Assembly: GCA_032209605.1 (NCBI GenBank)
Contig: JASFXZ010000008.1
Coordinates: 434,001 to 498,000, forward strand
Direction of reading: 5' to 3'
Length of the DNA: 64,000 bases
Source: Mactromeris polynyma
Lineage: Eukaryota; Mollusca; Bivalvia; Venerida; Mactridae
This document shows, piece by piece, positions 11,794 to 24,200 of this stretch. A program made the translations under genes and the position numbers. Below the pieces are notes generated by a model, which ran no database searches, was not told the origin of the DNA, and was given only the letters and a program-made list of their open reading frames with translations. The first letter of the stretch is position 1, and each line of letters opens with the position of its first letter.

Positions 11794-13039
11794 TATTCTC
11801 ATTTTTATCAACTATATAGTTCCGTACATGTTAACATTGTATGTCTACAGACAGACATTGCAAGCCTGAATCAAAAGATTTGTATCATGCATTTTTCATT
11901 GACATACAACTTTGGGTTGCTATAGATGAAAAAAGTAAAACAGGAATATTTCAACAAATTCAACAGGATTTAAAATACTGCTCATTACAATGTTCTCTTT
12001 TTGAAATTGTTTGCTGCTGTTTCATGCAAATATGTCAGCTTGGTTATATATTGAAAACAACACCATGGAAACATTGAACATTTATTAGTAAATTCAGTTC
12101 AAAACAATCTAGAAGAATGTCAAGAGATTAACAATACAATACATACCATAATAATATTCGTTTGATTATACAACAATTGTAAATGCAATATGGTTTTAGC
12201 ATGAGACAACATGGTCAATAGTCATCAAAATACAATGTATATAAACACATCAACTGACTGATCATTTCAAAGCCAATCTTACACTATCACCGTTTCTTGA
12301 CATTCATCTCTGTCATGAGCCCATACTACAATTTATTTGTATTCTTTAATGCATATGTTGGACAAGTCTGCTAAAACAAATATAATGTAACATTATGGAC
12401 ATTGACAAATTTGAAATAACAACTGTTAATATTGCTGTGTAAAGTATCATAAAAACAACTTCCTCGATTTAAAGTCATTTGATATGATTCAAAATTGATA
12501 TGATTCAAAATTGAGATTTATAGAATGTTTTCACCCGACAATGTATGTCATTAGAGAGAGGTTGAAGAACATTTTAAACAACTCAGGTTTCTAATACATA
12601 TTGACATTAAGCCCAATACAAAGGTAAACAACAGCGCAAGAAACGATAATTCTGCACTGGATTTTTTTCATAAAATGTTATTGCATAATTTAGTTAATTC
12701 TATAATATGTAACAATATTTACATTTTTAATGACATTTCAGTTCCAAAGTATATGTGGAATGCCTTCAGGAATATAGGAAACTAATAAGCAAGAACCAGT
12801 TCCTCTACATAAGACTGTATTCAGAGAAACTATTTCTCTCTGTAAGACTGTATTCAGAGAAACTATTTCTCTAAGTAAGATTGTATACAGAGAAACAACT
12901 TCTGTAGGATGAGTACTTCAAATGTGATGACACAACTCATACAGTCTGTGAGACAAACATTGACCACTCACTTATGAAACTGATATTTCAAAAGTGATTA
13001 TGTTATCATATACACATATTACAGATCTCCCAGCGTACA
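11794..13039 (-). other. Probable metaxin 3' untranslated and downstream region
   Basis: This lies just downstream of the metaxin stop on the minus strand. Candidate polyadenylation signals (minus AATAAA, seen as 'tttatt' on plus) are at about 12332 and 12081. Either would give a 3' UTR of 0.7-0.95 kb. Three imperfect copies of 'gtattcagagaaactatttc' spaced about 37 bp sit at 12800-12900. No other gene is visible. Confidence 0.35.
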
Positions 13040-13227
13040 CTAACTCAATGGATCATCATCTTCAATCACTTCTGTGGTTATAAGTCCATTAGCAAATGCA
13101 TATGTTACCATAACTGTTATAGCAAATGCACCAGCAAGTATCATATTGCGCGTTCTGTTGGGAAAATCTGCATTCTCGGCTTCTTCAGCTTTCCGCTTCT
13201 CTTCCTTAATACGCTTAGCTTCCATTT
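13040..13227 (-). CDS. mtx1: mtx1 exon 8 (terminal coding), residues 248-309
   Basis: It starts after a 'tttttatctttag' acceptor. A Lys/Glu-rich linker (EAKRIKEEKRKAEEAE) is followed by a single hydrophobic segment from MILAGAFAITVMV to NGLI, and a short acidic end EDDDPLS. This is the tail-anchor arrangement expected of metaxin-1/3. Confidence 0.93.
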
Positions 13228-16200
13228 CTAAAAGATAAAAATAAAAGGAAAATAAACATGTACAACTGTAGACTGCTAAGTAGTAACAAATGTGTATGTC
13301 ATTAAATCAATACTATTAAATTTCATGTTGAAGTCAATAGATCGATGCCATTAAAGCATACTTGTGTGGTAGGGACCTGTGTCAGAGCAGTCATAAATGT
13401 TGTTTTAACGAGGTTTCATTTCCATACATATCAACCATTGTCTGGAGTTTAATACTTTCCTTATGTCTGTAAACTGTCTTTAATGTTTTACAACTTAAAA
13501 ATCAAAAACGAATAGCTGACCCATAATGAACAACCATGAGCCTTCTCACAGCAAAGTAATTCACTTATAAATTCTAACTTATGTCATGCTAAATTCATGC
13601 ATATGGAAATGTAGTAGGAAAAGATTCTCAATAGAATTCCACATATTAAAAGTGGTTTGTCTGACATTCGCTCAAAGTTCACATTCAGATTAAATGTGCA
13701 AAAAAAATCTGCAATTCATATTCTGGTGATGACATTGGCTTAATGAGAAAAATATCTCAGAAAATCAAGAGCAAAAAACATTAGCCAATATTCGAGACTG
13801 CCACGATGTCTAACTCAACAATGGGAGTATGATAATGACATGCCATATATGCTGCCATACAGACTCAAAAATGGACACTCAATACAAGGGAAATTACTCC
13901 CGCAGTAACAAATTCCAGTTTAACACCCACATTATATAGATTATAAGAAACATACCTTCTTGAGTCAAGGGAAAGAACTCTTGCAGAATACGATTACAAT
14001 GAGTACAGAGATTTTCACAGAAAGATCTCAAATGGTTTGTCAATTGGTTGCTATTGAGTGGAGCATTTAACAAAGGAGCGACATAACCAAACACTAAAGC
14101 ATCTAATGATGAGGGTCTGAAAGGCAATAATTAAAATTAGTACAACAATTGTCTGCAGATAAATCATCTATAATGATGAAAACTGGATTAAAGCTTGGAC
14201 GGGACTTTTTAGGTTGACCAGGGGCCTTATTCATAAACATATTAAGACGGAAACTCAGACTTTAAATTTGCAAAAGTTATATTTAATAGCCTTTGATTTT
14301 CATTAAATCTATACTAGGAAGGAAATAAAATTGTATTCATTTAGATTTAATGAAAACATAAGGCTGGTCAATATAACTTTTGCAAATTTAAAGTCCAAGT
14401 CTGAGTTTCAGTCTAAAACTATTTTTAAATAAGGCCCCTGGTAGAGTGTCTGACTCCTGACATGGTTGTGAGTTCATGTAATGTGAAACTGAACTGTAAG
14501 CTTAGCAATCCCTGAAAAGGACTCCAGTACTGATTATTAACAAAGATGAGAGCGATTTATATACATTCAATTAAATTGTAAACTTTCACAAGCATAGTAA
14601 ATTAAATATGCTTAAACGAAGATGTATATTGTAGTGGTATGACACAGCTACATACTACCTATATATACTCGGTACATTTAAAAACGCACAATTGTTTACC
14701 AACCATACTTCATTCAATTTCATTTATTACTATTGAAACTCTTTTTTTATGAAAATACTTGTTGATTATCATTAAATTTAGCATACATGTTGTGTACACA
14801 TGCAATAATGTCATGTCACATTCTTTTCTTGTATCCTAAAAGTCATTAAATGAAAATTAAGATATCCCATAATATGCTTATTACATGTGCTGAGTATATA
14901 TATATATGGATAATACTTGTTTTACATATGCAAAAATGGATTAAGTACAAAGGCATAAAACATCTGTGATGGAGAAATATGTTTGCAAGCCAAAAAATAT
15001 AGATACCAATATACTCACAAGTTACCAAAAAAGTATTCCTGGTCACCGAGTTTATGTGATAAATATGTAAGACAATCCTTTGCATCTCTGTATACCTGAA
15101 ATTAGTTTAGCACCATGAAATTCACTAATTGAATAAAATTACCAATTAAAGAACAGCCAATCTTTCTTCTCACATTATCATGAACCATTTTGTAATTAGC
15201 TTTCTGTGAAGGGAAGTAAGGTTAATTTGAATCGAACAATGCAGTGAAAAGCACCAGAGCATTGACATTCACAAGCAATTATGCATAATTATGGAAGTCC
15301 AAATTCAGTTTCATACAATTATCTCATGATAATACTTAACAAGATGCAATAATAGCAACATCAATAGTCCACATGAGATGTGCCAATATAGAAATTCATG
15401 CAATATCTAATTCCATAACCTAATCATGACATTGTGTAGCTCAGTAGTAAATTTAGATAAAAGTACTGATTTATGTATGAAAGTCATCAAACAAATTACT
15501 CACAAAGCTAAGTACAAGAAATAAAATGCATTTACGCTTCAGAACACTTTGAAAAATTGCATTTTTCTTTATTAACATTTTTATTGACATTGATAACTTT
15601 AAACCGAATATACAATCATCTTGATACAGTCAGCATAATATCCTGTAATCACATTTGTAAGAAATATCCCTAGATAAAGTACAATTTCATTTCTCAGAAA
15701 CGTCACAGATTGATAAAAAATCACATAGCAATTCAATTTTTTCTAACATCCTGTGTTCATGCTTCACATACCAGTTCCTCTTTCTTGTCAATATTGTCCG
15801 TGGAAAGAAGACAACATTTTTATTACTGTCGTCTTATTTGTCAACAAATGTTGATGAACCTGACAAAGCCAAACTACTCAATCCATTGGTATTTTTTTCA
15901 CGAATGGTAGTTTAAATATGTAATTATTTAATTTCAATGCTCATGTCCATTCAACATTGATATCAAGAATACAGGTTTATTTACTTAAAGCAGTACTATG
16001 GTTCAGAATCAACAAAAACGTTGTTGTGGCAAATAAATGAAAAAATCTGCATTCACAAGCTAATATGTATCCAAAAGAATTATTTTTTTACATTTTTACC
16101 AAAATAAATCAGACATTTTAAGCTTTTAAAAAAACAGACAAATCAATTAATAGTTTACCACTTTCATACATCTTTCTGGTAGTGTATGAGATTCACTTCT

Positions 16201-19200
16201 TGATATGGGTAAATAATCGCGCTTTATTATTTATTCAAAACAACATTTAGGTAAATTATTTATAACTCTGTTTGCAAGTTTGAACGTTATTACATCTTAA
16301 AAGGTACATAGTCTTATTTTTTGGACAAAATATCCTATTAAAGTCATATATACAGAAAATCAGTGGTAATTGCCTTCATACAGATGTACAATACAACACT
16401 GCATATTCACATTTCTTACAAGTTCCCCAAAACGAAAAAGAAAAGTGTCCCATACTGGTATGATCTATCGTGACCCAGTTGGCACTATTATAGGAAATAC
16501 CTGTATTGAACTAATGTTTCACAGTTCCATGAAACCTTTAAGAAAAGTTACAATACAATGTTTTCAAGTATGTCTGTCTGAAGGCATTAACATGTCATTT
16601 CTTAACAAGTATTACTTAGCATATTTTGATAAAAAAATTAGACAGATATACCTTTAACTCACCAACCCTTTCAAAAAACAACATGTTATAAACAAGTGGT
16701 ATATTTTAATTTTCAGGAATATTTGAAACAGGAGTATAAATTTGTAGTCGCCCACGTTTCCTGTATGAACTTGATAAACACCAATGGCCAAATAAATTTT
16801 TACACAGAACATTTATTGGGTTTGTGTAGGAACAATCCAAAGATAAAACTAAATTAAAGAGTTATTTATATTCCGACTTGCATATTTATCATGTTGTATT
16901 TCATTTCAGTATCATACCTTAGTGTCGATCTCTGAAGACGAGATATTTTCATTGCCTTGACCTACATAAATTCTTTTCTCGGCTTTTGTTAAGTAACTAT
17001 TGGGGAACCAGAGTTTGAACGGTAGAGGCGTAGCCTTGAAGAAAAATGGTCGGGTTAAACTCATGTAAGTATCTTTTTCTACCCACCATAGATGTAACTG
17101 AAAAAGAATAGGTGAATATGTACTTTTATTACATTAAGACAGGTATTTAAGAAACAACAGCAACGAATAGCATTGGCCTTCTCTAGCCTTGAACACATCA
17201 GGATTGCAGAGCTTTCCTCAGCTTTTTTGTGCTCATTATTTTGTCATATTCAAAATGTCAAAATGCATTTTTTTCCAAAATTGAAAGCTGAATTCAAAAA
17301 AATCATTTTGAAATTGAACCAGGAACTATTCTCAAGATTTATATTCTCTATCAAACATTGATGTAAGATAATAGGATTTGATTCTTAACTATTGCTTTGG
17401 CTACTTTACTTTAAACCTAGTACACTAGTTTTGTGACAAGATATCTGAAGTCATTTTTCATCAATCTTTGAATCAAGCTGGATTACTTAAGTTGAATGCA
17501 GATGAACAAGTTTGTGCTGAGGTACATTTTTTAGAGGCAGGAAAAATAGAATTCTACTTTATAGCCCCACATAGGGAAGAGTAGCGTCGGCATTTCTTAA
17601 AAGTAGGAAAAGTAGTCCTTATCATTAGGTAAGTAGAGAAGTCTGACGGTTCTAGATTCTTTAAACAAAATAGCGGCAGTGTGGAACAGTGCTGTCTGGT
17701 CTGTTGGACACCATTTTGTTGCAAGTGAAGTCAATCTTTTTTGGACTGCTATGTTTTCTACCTCAGCTTAATTTCCTTGCTTACTTCCCTTACCTCTAAA
17801 AAACCACACCTCTGGTAGGAAAACAAGTATCACTGGTTACCATAGGTAACTGATTGTAAACTGGATATAAAACTTACAGTCCCAGGTAAAAGTTTCTCCT
17901 CCATTAAGGCAACATATGCAACAACATCAGCACTTTGTTTCACAGACAAGTTGAAGTCAGATCCCCATTTCTGAAAGCAAAGAACAGAGATCAAAATTTT
18001 AGTCTAAACTAGGATAAAGTTGAATTATTAATGTACAATTTTTGTAATTGCACATAGAAAAGGAAGCATTACATTTTGAAAGCTTTGTGTGTTCAAAATC
18101 CATGGATGTCTTGGCATAATGTGGGAAAAACATAAGTCCTCAATTTTTTCACATTTTTTTCAATTGGCTTTGTCTTTTTGCATTCTTTTTAAGGTGAAGA
18201 GATGTTAGTGGCACTTTCTAATGGTTTCTTGAAATTTCCTTTTTTTTAAATTCAAGATGCAAGTTTGATACATTTTAGGGATTTTTAGGTATTATCGTCT
18301 ATCACTAAGGAGCAACATATTTTCACTAGTGATTTTGTATCAGGAGTTTCATAAGTGCTACTTAACAGTCTAATAATATTATTAAGAATATGCCAAGATT
18401 TTATTAAAGTTTTAATTGTTATATTTCCGAGATCAAACATTAAATGAATACTCTTCACTTCTGTAGAATACTCTTCAGTTCATTACAAGTTATTATATTC
18501 ATGCTAGCTATACTTCAGCTGTTATGAAACAAGAAATGTCACCATTATAGTTTAATATATTGTTCTATAGCTATGTGTAAATTTACTTCACACTTTATTT
18601 TACCTGTTTTCTTAAATAACTGAATATGTCTGACACTTTGGTCTCATTTACTTGTTTATGTTTCATCCATGGAAAATTACCTGAAAAGAGACAATGAATG
18701 CATTTACTATATAATAGCCCTCAGCAAAAACAGGCATATTTTCTCTTTGGTGTCATTCATGTCAACAGTACTTAAAAGAGACCATTTATAGGCCTTTCCT
18801 TAAGGTTGAATGGCTGTTTCAGTCATCAATCCATCCAAATATCATTTAAAATATCTTTTAAATTAAACTTTGCACACTACCTGAACAGTTGAACTGAAAA
18901 TGTTTTAAATGGAAATGTTTATTCATCAATATAGTATGCTATATATAATTCATCCATAGCAGTAATTACCACCTGTATTGAGATTCTGTACAATATATTC
19001 AAAGATAATAATTCCACAAGAAAATCAATACAGTAATGGCAGTCATAACAATTCAATTTCATAATGGCTCCGTCATTAGGAATAAGACCACCATAATTCA
19101 AGAAATTACATCTATTAAGATATAAAGCAGGATGACTGTTACTGTGATAACTTCAAAATGACCCATGGATATTTGAATATCCATTTCTTGGGTCCGTAAA

Positions 19201-20861
19201 TGTACCAAAATATTGATAATTCATATCATCAGTTTAAAATATAAACATTGATTGGGATACAAACCAGATGGTGACCTCCAAGGATTGACATCTTTGTGAA
19301 TTTTAACTGGTACACCTGAGAAGCGACAATAAGCCTGAAAGTAAATGTAATCAATATTGATAAATTTTATATTATTAAGTTTGAACAAATATATAATTTA
19401 AAAGGTAGCTGAAAATTAACGTAAGAGAAAATCTCAATATACAAACATTTAACATCAATTGTATAATCATTATCACTTGTCTGTCTGTCTATCTATCTAT
19501 CTTTATATACTGTCTGACTCACCTCAAAGGGTATTAACGTTAGTGAGTGTCGGTGCAAGAAAAAGTAGGATTTTAAAAGTACGAAATGAGACATGAAAAT
19601 GAGATACATACATGTAGTGAGATTGGATAAAAGTAAAAAGTGTTAAATAATCATCAAGTGATGTGAATTGAAGTATAAACAAATAAAAACATTTCTCCAT
19701 ACATTCAAGGATTGTAAGGGGAATGAAACATTTGCTTAAACCCCATAAGGTTCGACTGTGAGACCACTGACTGACTGAGAGGATGTTCCAAAACACCCCT
19801 GCACTTGAAAAAATGAAAACTTGTAGTAGTTGGCAGAGGTGTGGATTTGCCTGAAGAAAATGGGATGCATATGACATGTTGTTCTTGTGGGTCTCTTAAG
19901 ATATGATGTTATATGCAAATGGCAACTATTCTGTAAACAATTGTGTAAGACTAAGACAAAGTAAATCTAGTGTCATTTCATCTGTCTTGTAAAGTCTGCC
20001 AACCAAGTTCATAATGAATGGAGGCGACACTTGTAATTTGAATGGGAAAATATCATCCATCAGACAGCCCTATGTTGCCTCATCTCTGACTTGTTTACCC
20101 ATGATAATTTATCACGTCCACCAAGACAGTCTGAACTCGGGTCATTTTGACCATCAAATTTTTACAACTAAGTAAGACTGCAAGGCTGTGTCCAAGTGAA
20201 CTATCAATTATAGTACAAATTATAATTTATAGCCCAAGAAAACCCAAACTCACTGTCATTCAAACTATAAAAATACGGTCATATTACTACAAGCGCAAAG
20301 ACTAAGAGTAACTTTTGTTTTTCATTGCAACAAAACAATGTCTACCATAACTATGCAATGCTTTCTCAGCGGTGGCTAGCAAACATTAGCCAAATCTACA
20401 CTTAATAACTTATGCTGATAACGGTGATTCTGTGCACCCCCAGTCAGGTTATTGGCTAGAACCACAGCCTAGCTGTCCAGTTACTGGACGGCCAGTCACT
20501 GCGAATATTTCTCATAAATGTAATGCAGTTACACAAAATGCAATACCATAGTAACATTATATAGACAACAGTAAGCACGCTTCAATCTCATAAAAAATAC
20601 AACGGCATTTCAATTGCATGGTCGAATATGCACCTATCCGAAACAGTGACACAAGAAAGTGGGTGGAGTACTGAAGAGGTCACTAAAACATGCGCAATTG
20701 TCGTATAGCGAAAGGGTTTGTGGTCAGTTAATACACATTAAATTCACGAAACTTATTTTCCAAATTTATATACAAACCAAAGTTGCAAGACAACTCGGAT
20801 CAACAGAGGGAAGATCCCATTCTCCCGGCCAAACATTTAAGTGCAAGATATTTTCGTCCAT
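13040..20861 (-). CDS. mtx1: Metaxin-1/3 homologue, 8 exons
   Basis: This outer mitochondrial membrane protein, on the cytosolic face, belongs to the metaxin/SAM37 family, which works with metaxin-2 and SAM50 in beta-barrel protein import and, in animals, in mitochondrial transport. The CDS joins 20861-20778, 19334-19265, 18680-18604, 17970-17878, 17097-16918, 15095-15019, 14116-13956 and 13227-13040. All introns are GT-AG and phases are consistent, giving 309 residues, close to vertebrate metaxin-1 and -3. Family landmarks are WPGEWDLPSVD near the N-terminus, LRKQKW, EEKLLP, the LWW block, FFGNLPSSLDALVFGY (the GST-C-like core), a charged linker and a C-terminal membrane anchor (about 276-297). 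The eight-exon structure agrees with vertebrate metaxin-1. Metaxin-1 and metaxin-3 cannot be told apart here. The start is the only in-frame ATG before the conserved N-terminus. Confidence 0.95.
13956..14116 (-). CDS. mtx1: mtx1 exon 7, residues 195-247
   Basis: It encodes PSSLDALVFGYVAPLL through THCNRILQEFFPLTQE. PSSLDA-VFGY is the most conserved metaxin motif. It has a tttcag acceptor and a gtatgt donor, and ends after one base of Glu248. Confidence 0.95.
14218..14441. mobile_element. Foldback MITE in mtx1 intron 6
   Basis: The left arm opens 'ccaggggccttattcataaa' and the right arm closes 'ttttaaataaggcccctgg'. Pairing extends inward for roughly 65 bases, through 'ctcagactttaaatttgcaa' and its complement near 14375. 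The element is 224 bp with no coding capacity. I could not identify a clear target-site duplication. Confidence 0.8.
15019..15095 (-). CDS. mtx1: mtx1 exon 6, residues 169-194
   Basis: It begins VYRDAKDCLTYLSHKLGDQ and ends EYFFGN with Leu194 split 2/1. It has a ttcag acceptor and a gtgagt donor. The 'A-ECL--LS-RLG-Q-FFFG' pattern is the classic metaxin core. Confidence 0.93.
15850..15955 (+). repeat. 'cctgacaaagccaaactact' repeat, copy 2 of 3
   Basis: It lies in mtx1 intron 5, antisense to the gene. It shares 'cctgacaaagccaaactact', 'tggtatttttttcacgaatg' and 'gctcatgtccattcaac' with 7040-7135. Confidence 0.55.
16918..17097 (-). CDS. mtx1: mtx1 exon 5, residues 109-168
   Basis: It is a phase-0 exon of 60 codons with a ttcag acceptor and a gtatga donor. 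It begins LHLWWVEKDTY and contains ATPLPFKLWFPNSYL, matching the metaxin block that follows EEKLLP. Confidence 0.93.
17527..17812. mobile_element. MITE-like element in mtx1 intron 4
   Basis: The ends are 'tttttagaggcaggaaaa' on the left and 'cttcccttacctctaaaaaa' on the right, an imperfect inverted repeat possibly bordered by TA. The interior is non-coding ('ctggtctgttggacaccatt'). A related element lies in reverse at 7985-8130. Confidence 0.6.
17878..17970 (-). CDS. mtx1: mtx1 exon 4, residues 78-108
   Basis: It is a phase-0 exon of 31 codons with a ttcag acceptor and gtaagt donor. It reads KWGSDFNLSVKQSADVVAYV and then MEEKLLPGT. 'Y-AD-DLS-KQ-AD---YV-L-EEKLLP' is a metaxin-1 signature. Confidence 0.92.
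18604..18680 (-). CDS. mtx1: mtx1 exon 3, residues 52-77
   Basis: It has a ttcag acceptor and a gtaaaa donor. It completes Gly52 and encodes NFPWMKHKQV through SYLRKQ. The LRKQ end is characteristic of metaxins and precedes the helical domain. Confidence 0.88.
19265..19334 (-). CDS. mtx1: mtx1 exon 2, residues 29-51 plus one base of 52
   Basis: It has a ttcag acceptor and a gtttgt donor. It encodes AYCRFSGVPVKIHKD and then NPWRSPS, matching the metaxin 'Y-RF-GAPLK' segment. It ends after one base, with Gly52 split across the intron. Confidence 0.9.
19478..19503. repeat. (TCTG)n(TCTA)n microsatellite
   Basis: A run of 'gtctgtctgtctatctatct' lies in mtx1 intron 1. It is short and probably polymorphic. 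Confidence 0.85.
19690..19920 (-). pseudogene. LINE reverse-transcriptase C-terminal relic in mtx1 intron 1
   Basis: The minus strand reads RPTRTTCHMHPIFFRQIHTS followed by ANYYKFSFF and, in a shifted frame, an FWN-like block. This is the usual C-terminus of Jockey/CR1-type LINE ORF2 ('FRQI-A---Y-FSFFP--I--WN-LP'). A duplicated 'cagtcagtcagtgg' stretch and frame changes show it is dead. The relic is in the same orientation as the host gene. Confidence 0.7.
20778..20861 (-). CDS. mtx1: mtx1 exon 1 (coding part), residues 1-28
   Basis: It starts at ATG 20861-20859, carries WPGEWDLPSVD and ends in phase 0 at a gtttgt donor. The WP/GW-LPSVD motif is the metaxin N-terminal thioredoxin-like domain. 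This start faces the ADPGK start 256 bp away. Confidence 0.9.
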
Positions 20862-21117
20862 GTTTTATTTGCTTTGAACCGAAAGCTATTTATAAGCGAA
20901 AAGTATATCTTGGTACAACCGCATTTTTGTTCTTTTTCACATACATGCGCACCCGTATATGTACCGATTGACAGTCTTTGACAGGCCGAACGAAGGTTGC
21001 ATAAAATGTATGCACAAATTTGACTAATTATAACAAGTGTAATTGAATCATTGGTGTGTTTAAGTCACTTTTTGCTAAATAACGTTGATTCTCGCGACAG
21101 GGTTATTTCTTGTAAGG
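20862..21117. promoter_or_regulatory. Probable bidirectional promoter, mtx1 / ADPGK
   Basis: Only 256 bp separate the metaxin ATG (minus) from the ADPGK ATG (plus). The interval contains ATGCGCA at 20945 (an NRF1-like half site), an inverted CCAAT box (ATTGG) near 21050 and TCTCGCGA at about 21090, resembling the TCTCGCGAGA element of housekeeping and divergent promoters. No TATA box is obvious at a fixed position. The sites are read by eye; function is inferred. Confidence 0.6.
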
Positions 21118-21290
21118 ATGCTGTCTAAAACGGTTGTGCTTGGGCTCTTCTCGATACTCATAGCGTATTTGTACAGCAATTGGAGCCGGTTCTTGTCTCA
21201 AAATGCAGATGAGTTGGAGCAATCTATAATCGATTCGTGGAATGCCGCTATCATCGAGCCAAAATCGAAATTCAAACGGATTAGCGTTGG
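21118..21290 (+). CDS. ADPGK: ADPGK exon 1, residues 1-57 plus two bases
   Basis: It encodes a short N-terminus with one hydrophobic segment, then SQNADELEQSIIDSWNAAI and FKRISVG. The donor is gtacga after two bases of Gly58. The 'W-A-I--P---RRV-VG' pattern matches vertebrate ADPGK just before the kinase core. Confidence 0.88.
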
Positions 21291-24200
21291 GTACGAACTT
21301 TCGTTTTCGTGTTTATTCGCCATTGGTTGATTCTGGCCGTTGATTCATAGTTCTTGAAACAAACTATTTTAATGTTCTATATATGGCCTATTTACTATAA
21401 TAAGTATTCTAACGTTCTATATATGGCCTATTTACTATACTTAATATTATTATAGTTTATAGGCAATATATATAGAACATTAACATAGTTTGTTTCAAGT
21501 ATAGTACCTGTGGGTTGATTGGGATTCAGGGTCAACTCGGCCCACTTACAATCTCGGCCTGGTTCTACTAGGCCCACTTGCCAACTCGGCTCAATGATTG
21601 AGGCGATATATATGAACCTTTTATGTGTTGAATTTTGATACATTTATATTTTTATTTTTAATATTTAAGTTAAAACCAATTGAATGTAAGTAAGTTGAAA
21701 GAATATTCCCTGTGCATTGAAGATTCATGGTGCAGTGGAAATTTCCTGCTCAATGGAGAGGAAATTTTCCTGTGAAAAATATTTTGGTACCTGTTATAAT
21801 TTGAACATGCTTGTCACGCCGTTTTTACTCAAAAAACAATTATGAGAGGTATTTCTTTCACATGGTATCATTATTTTATTCTTTAAAGACTTGAAACATA
21901 GTAGACGATACAAAAACCTTTGATATTTATTTCATAATATTGGTATAGATAACGAACAAGCCTTTTCTTTGCGCTTAAAAAGACGACTACTATCACCTTC
22001 TTTAGTATACCGAATGTGTGAACAACGTTGCCTTTTCATTGCGCTTCAAAAGTGGGCCAAGTTGAACCTGGCTGAGATTGTAAGTGGGCTGAGTTGACCC
22101 TTTACTGTTGATTGGTGCGATTGTTTGACAATATTATTTTGTAGCCAAATAATTCAATTTATTGACTTTGTTATGACATTATTTGAAAAAATGGACCATT
22201 AATATCTGTCGTAGTTTGAATAGATTGCCTGTTGAATAAGTTGCATTTTAAGGCATTAAATTTTTTATTTAAAAACTTTATCCAAATAATTGACTTTAAT
22301 AAAACTAAATGCTGTGGGATTAGTACTTTTATCTCTTTTAATCTTTTTTTTGTCTTTTCATAAGCACTGTTAAATCTTTTTCAAAGTTGACAGGTTAACA
22401 TATAGCGTAGATGTAGAACCACAGGTTAGCTCATTGGGTATAGCATCTTACTAGTGTTTAGGGAGTCATGAGTTCGAGCCTCACACCGGATGCACTTCCC
22501 CCCCCCTTGATTTACTTAAATAGTAGGAGCAGTGTTTGACGGCCCTTTAGTGATTGAGCCGCAAGTGCTGGAAGGAAGAGGACATGGTGTGGGGTTAGTC
22601 AGCTGCCCGGTTAGCTTCATATTCACAATGCCAAAAAGTCAAAAAAAATCCCAAGTTGAATTAAAAAATTTGGTTCAAATTGGTAAACAATTCATGAAGG
22701 TAGAGGCTTTTCTGTCAACAGCAATTGTCCATTAATATATCACTGCATCCTTTACTTTCATTCATAATATTTTGCTGTAATCAGTTACGGTCTTTTTCCC
22801 AATTTCTAAGTTTAACTTGCAAAAATTCCCCATTTGAAGGGTTTGGGTCATCGTCCCAATATAGCCAAAATAAATTCTGGAATCATACCAATATTCCAAG
22901 ACATGTCTCCATCATCTTGCATTGTTTTTAATTGAATTATAAAAACAATTATGTTGATAAAATTCTTATTCGGTTCCATCGATTTTTCAGTGCACAACGG
23001 TATTCAGTCAATCAGTGCTATCAGTATATACTGCATTTACATTACAAGTGGACATTCCTTAGCCTGAGTGCAGTAAATACTACATGTATTAATGTTGGAA
23101 ATAGAAAATACCAATATAATTTACTACAGTCCATTGGATATAAACATGTTCTGAATTATCAACTTGTAAATAAACCTGTATTTGTCATGTGAAAGTTGAA
23201 TAAATAGTTCACATACGAATGTATTAAATTACCATTTATGAAAGATATATCAATTGATGGAGTAGTTTGGCTTTATCCGGTTTATCAAGATTAATAAGAC
23301 GACTGCCATATATAATAGTTACTACATGTACTAAGAAGGGTTACTGATGTGTGAAGCATAAACACTTAACTTCATATAATTATGTAAACAAACTTCAATA
23401 TTTCATGCTCATGTTAACAAAGAACAAAAAATGATCCACACATCTGAGATAAGTTACTCTGAACTTTTCCTTTGAAAGTTTTTGATTAAAGAATATACTC
23501 TAAACATTAAATAATTTTACTGATTTTGTGGAGTCAATTATCTTTAAAGATCCAATCTGGGCTGTGTCATTGTTGTATCACCCTCAATCTTAATGCATTG
23601 CACATGCATAAATTTGTTCTGTTTACTAATCGTTTATTTGTTAAATACATTCTTGTTTTCCCCCAGCAGCCAAGCTGTTACCATGATTTTAAGTGATATA
23701 TCATACATGGAGCTTAGTGATACGTAAGATATAACTATAAGTAAACTTTCTGTACTTATGAAACAAATCAAGAGATTTTCTTAATTTGTTGGATTTGTTG
23801 GTAAATTGTATGGCACAGAGTAATATCGTGCTGCATTTTTTACACTCCTGCCCTATTAGTTTTTCTCCATCAGAAGCCATTTCCCCTGTAAAACCAAGTA
23901 AACATGTCATGATGACATCAGGTTGGCAAGTCAAGAAAATCTGTACACAGGAAGATTGGCCTACATAAAGACATCTAATGGGAGTATGTGAATGTTTAAA
24001 AACGACTATATTTGTTGTAATAAATGCTTCTGCAAAATTAGTTTGCGAAGTCATAATTAAAGTCATTTTTTACAGTTTTTGGAAGTTGTATATTTATTAC
24101 TGCAATTTATGTGCAGGTCAGCATTTTACAACACACTAGGAACGTTCATTAGAACAAGCATGGTATATTAAAATTTTCTTGACATTAAAAAGTGACTGTT

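Noticed and set aside
14441..14495. tRNA-like 'ggtagagtgtctgactcctg' with a 'gagttc' block
   Set aside because: Resembles a decayed tRNA-SINE head, but box B is broken and no arms fold.
23701..24066. 121-codon minus-strand frame inside ADPGK intron 1
   Set aside because: No recognisable motif apart from scattered cysteines; could be repeat-derived but no partner was found.
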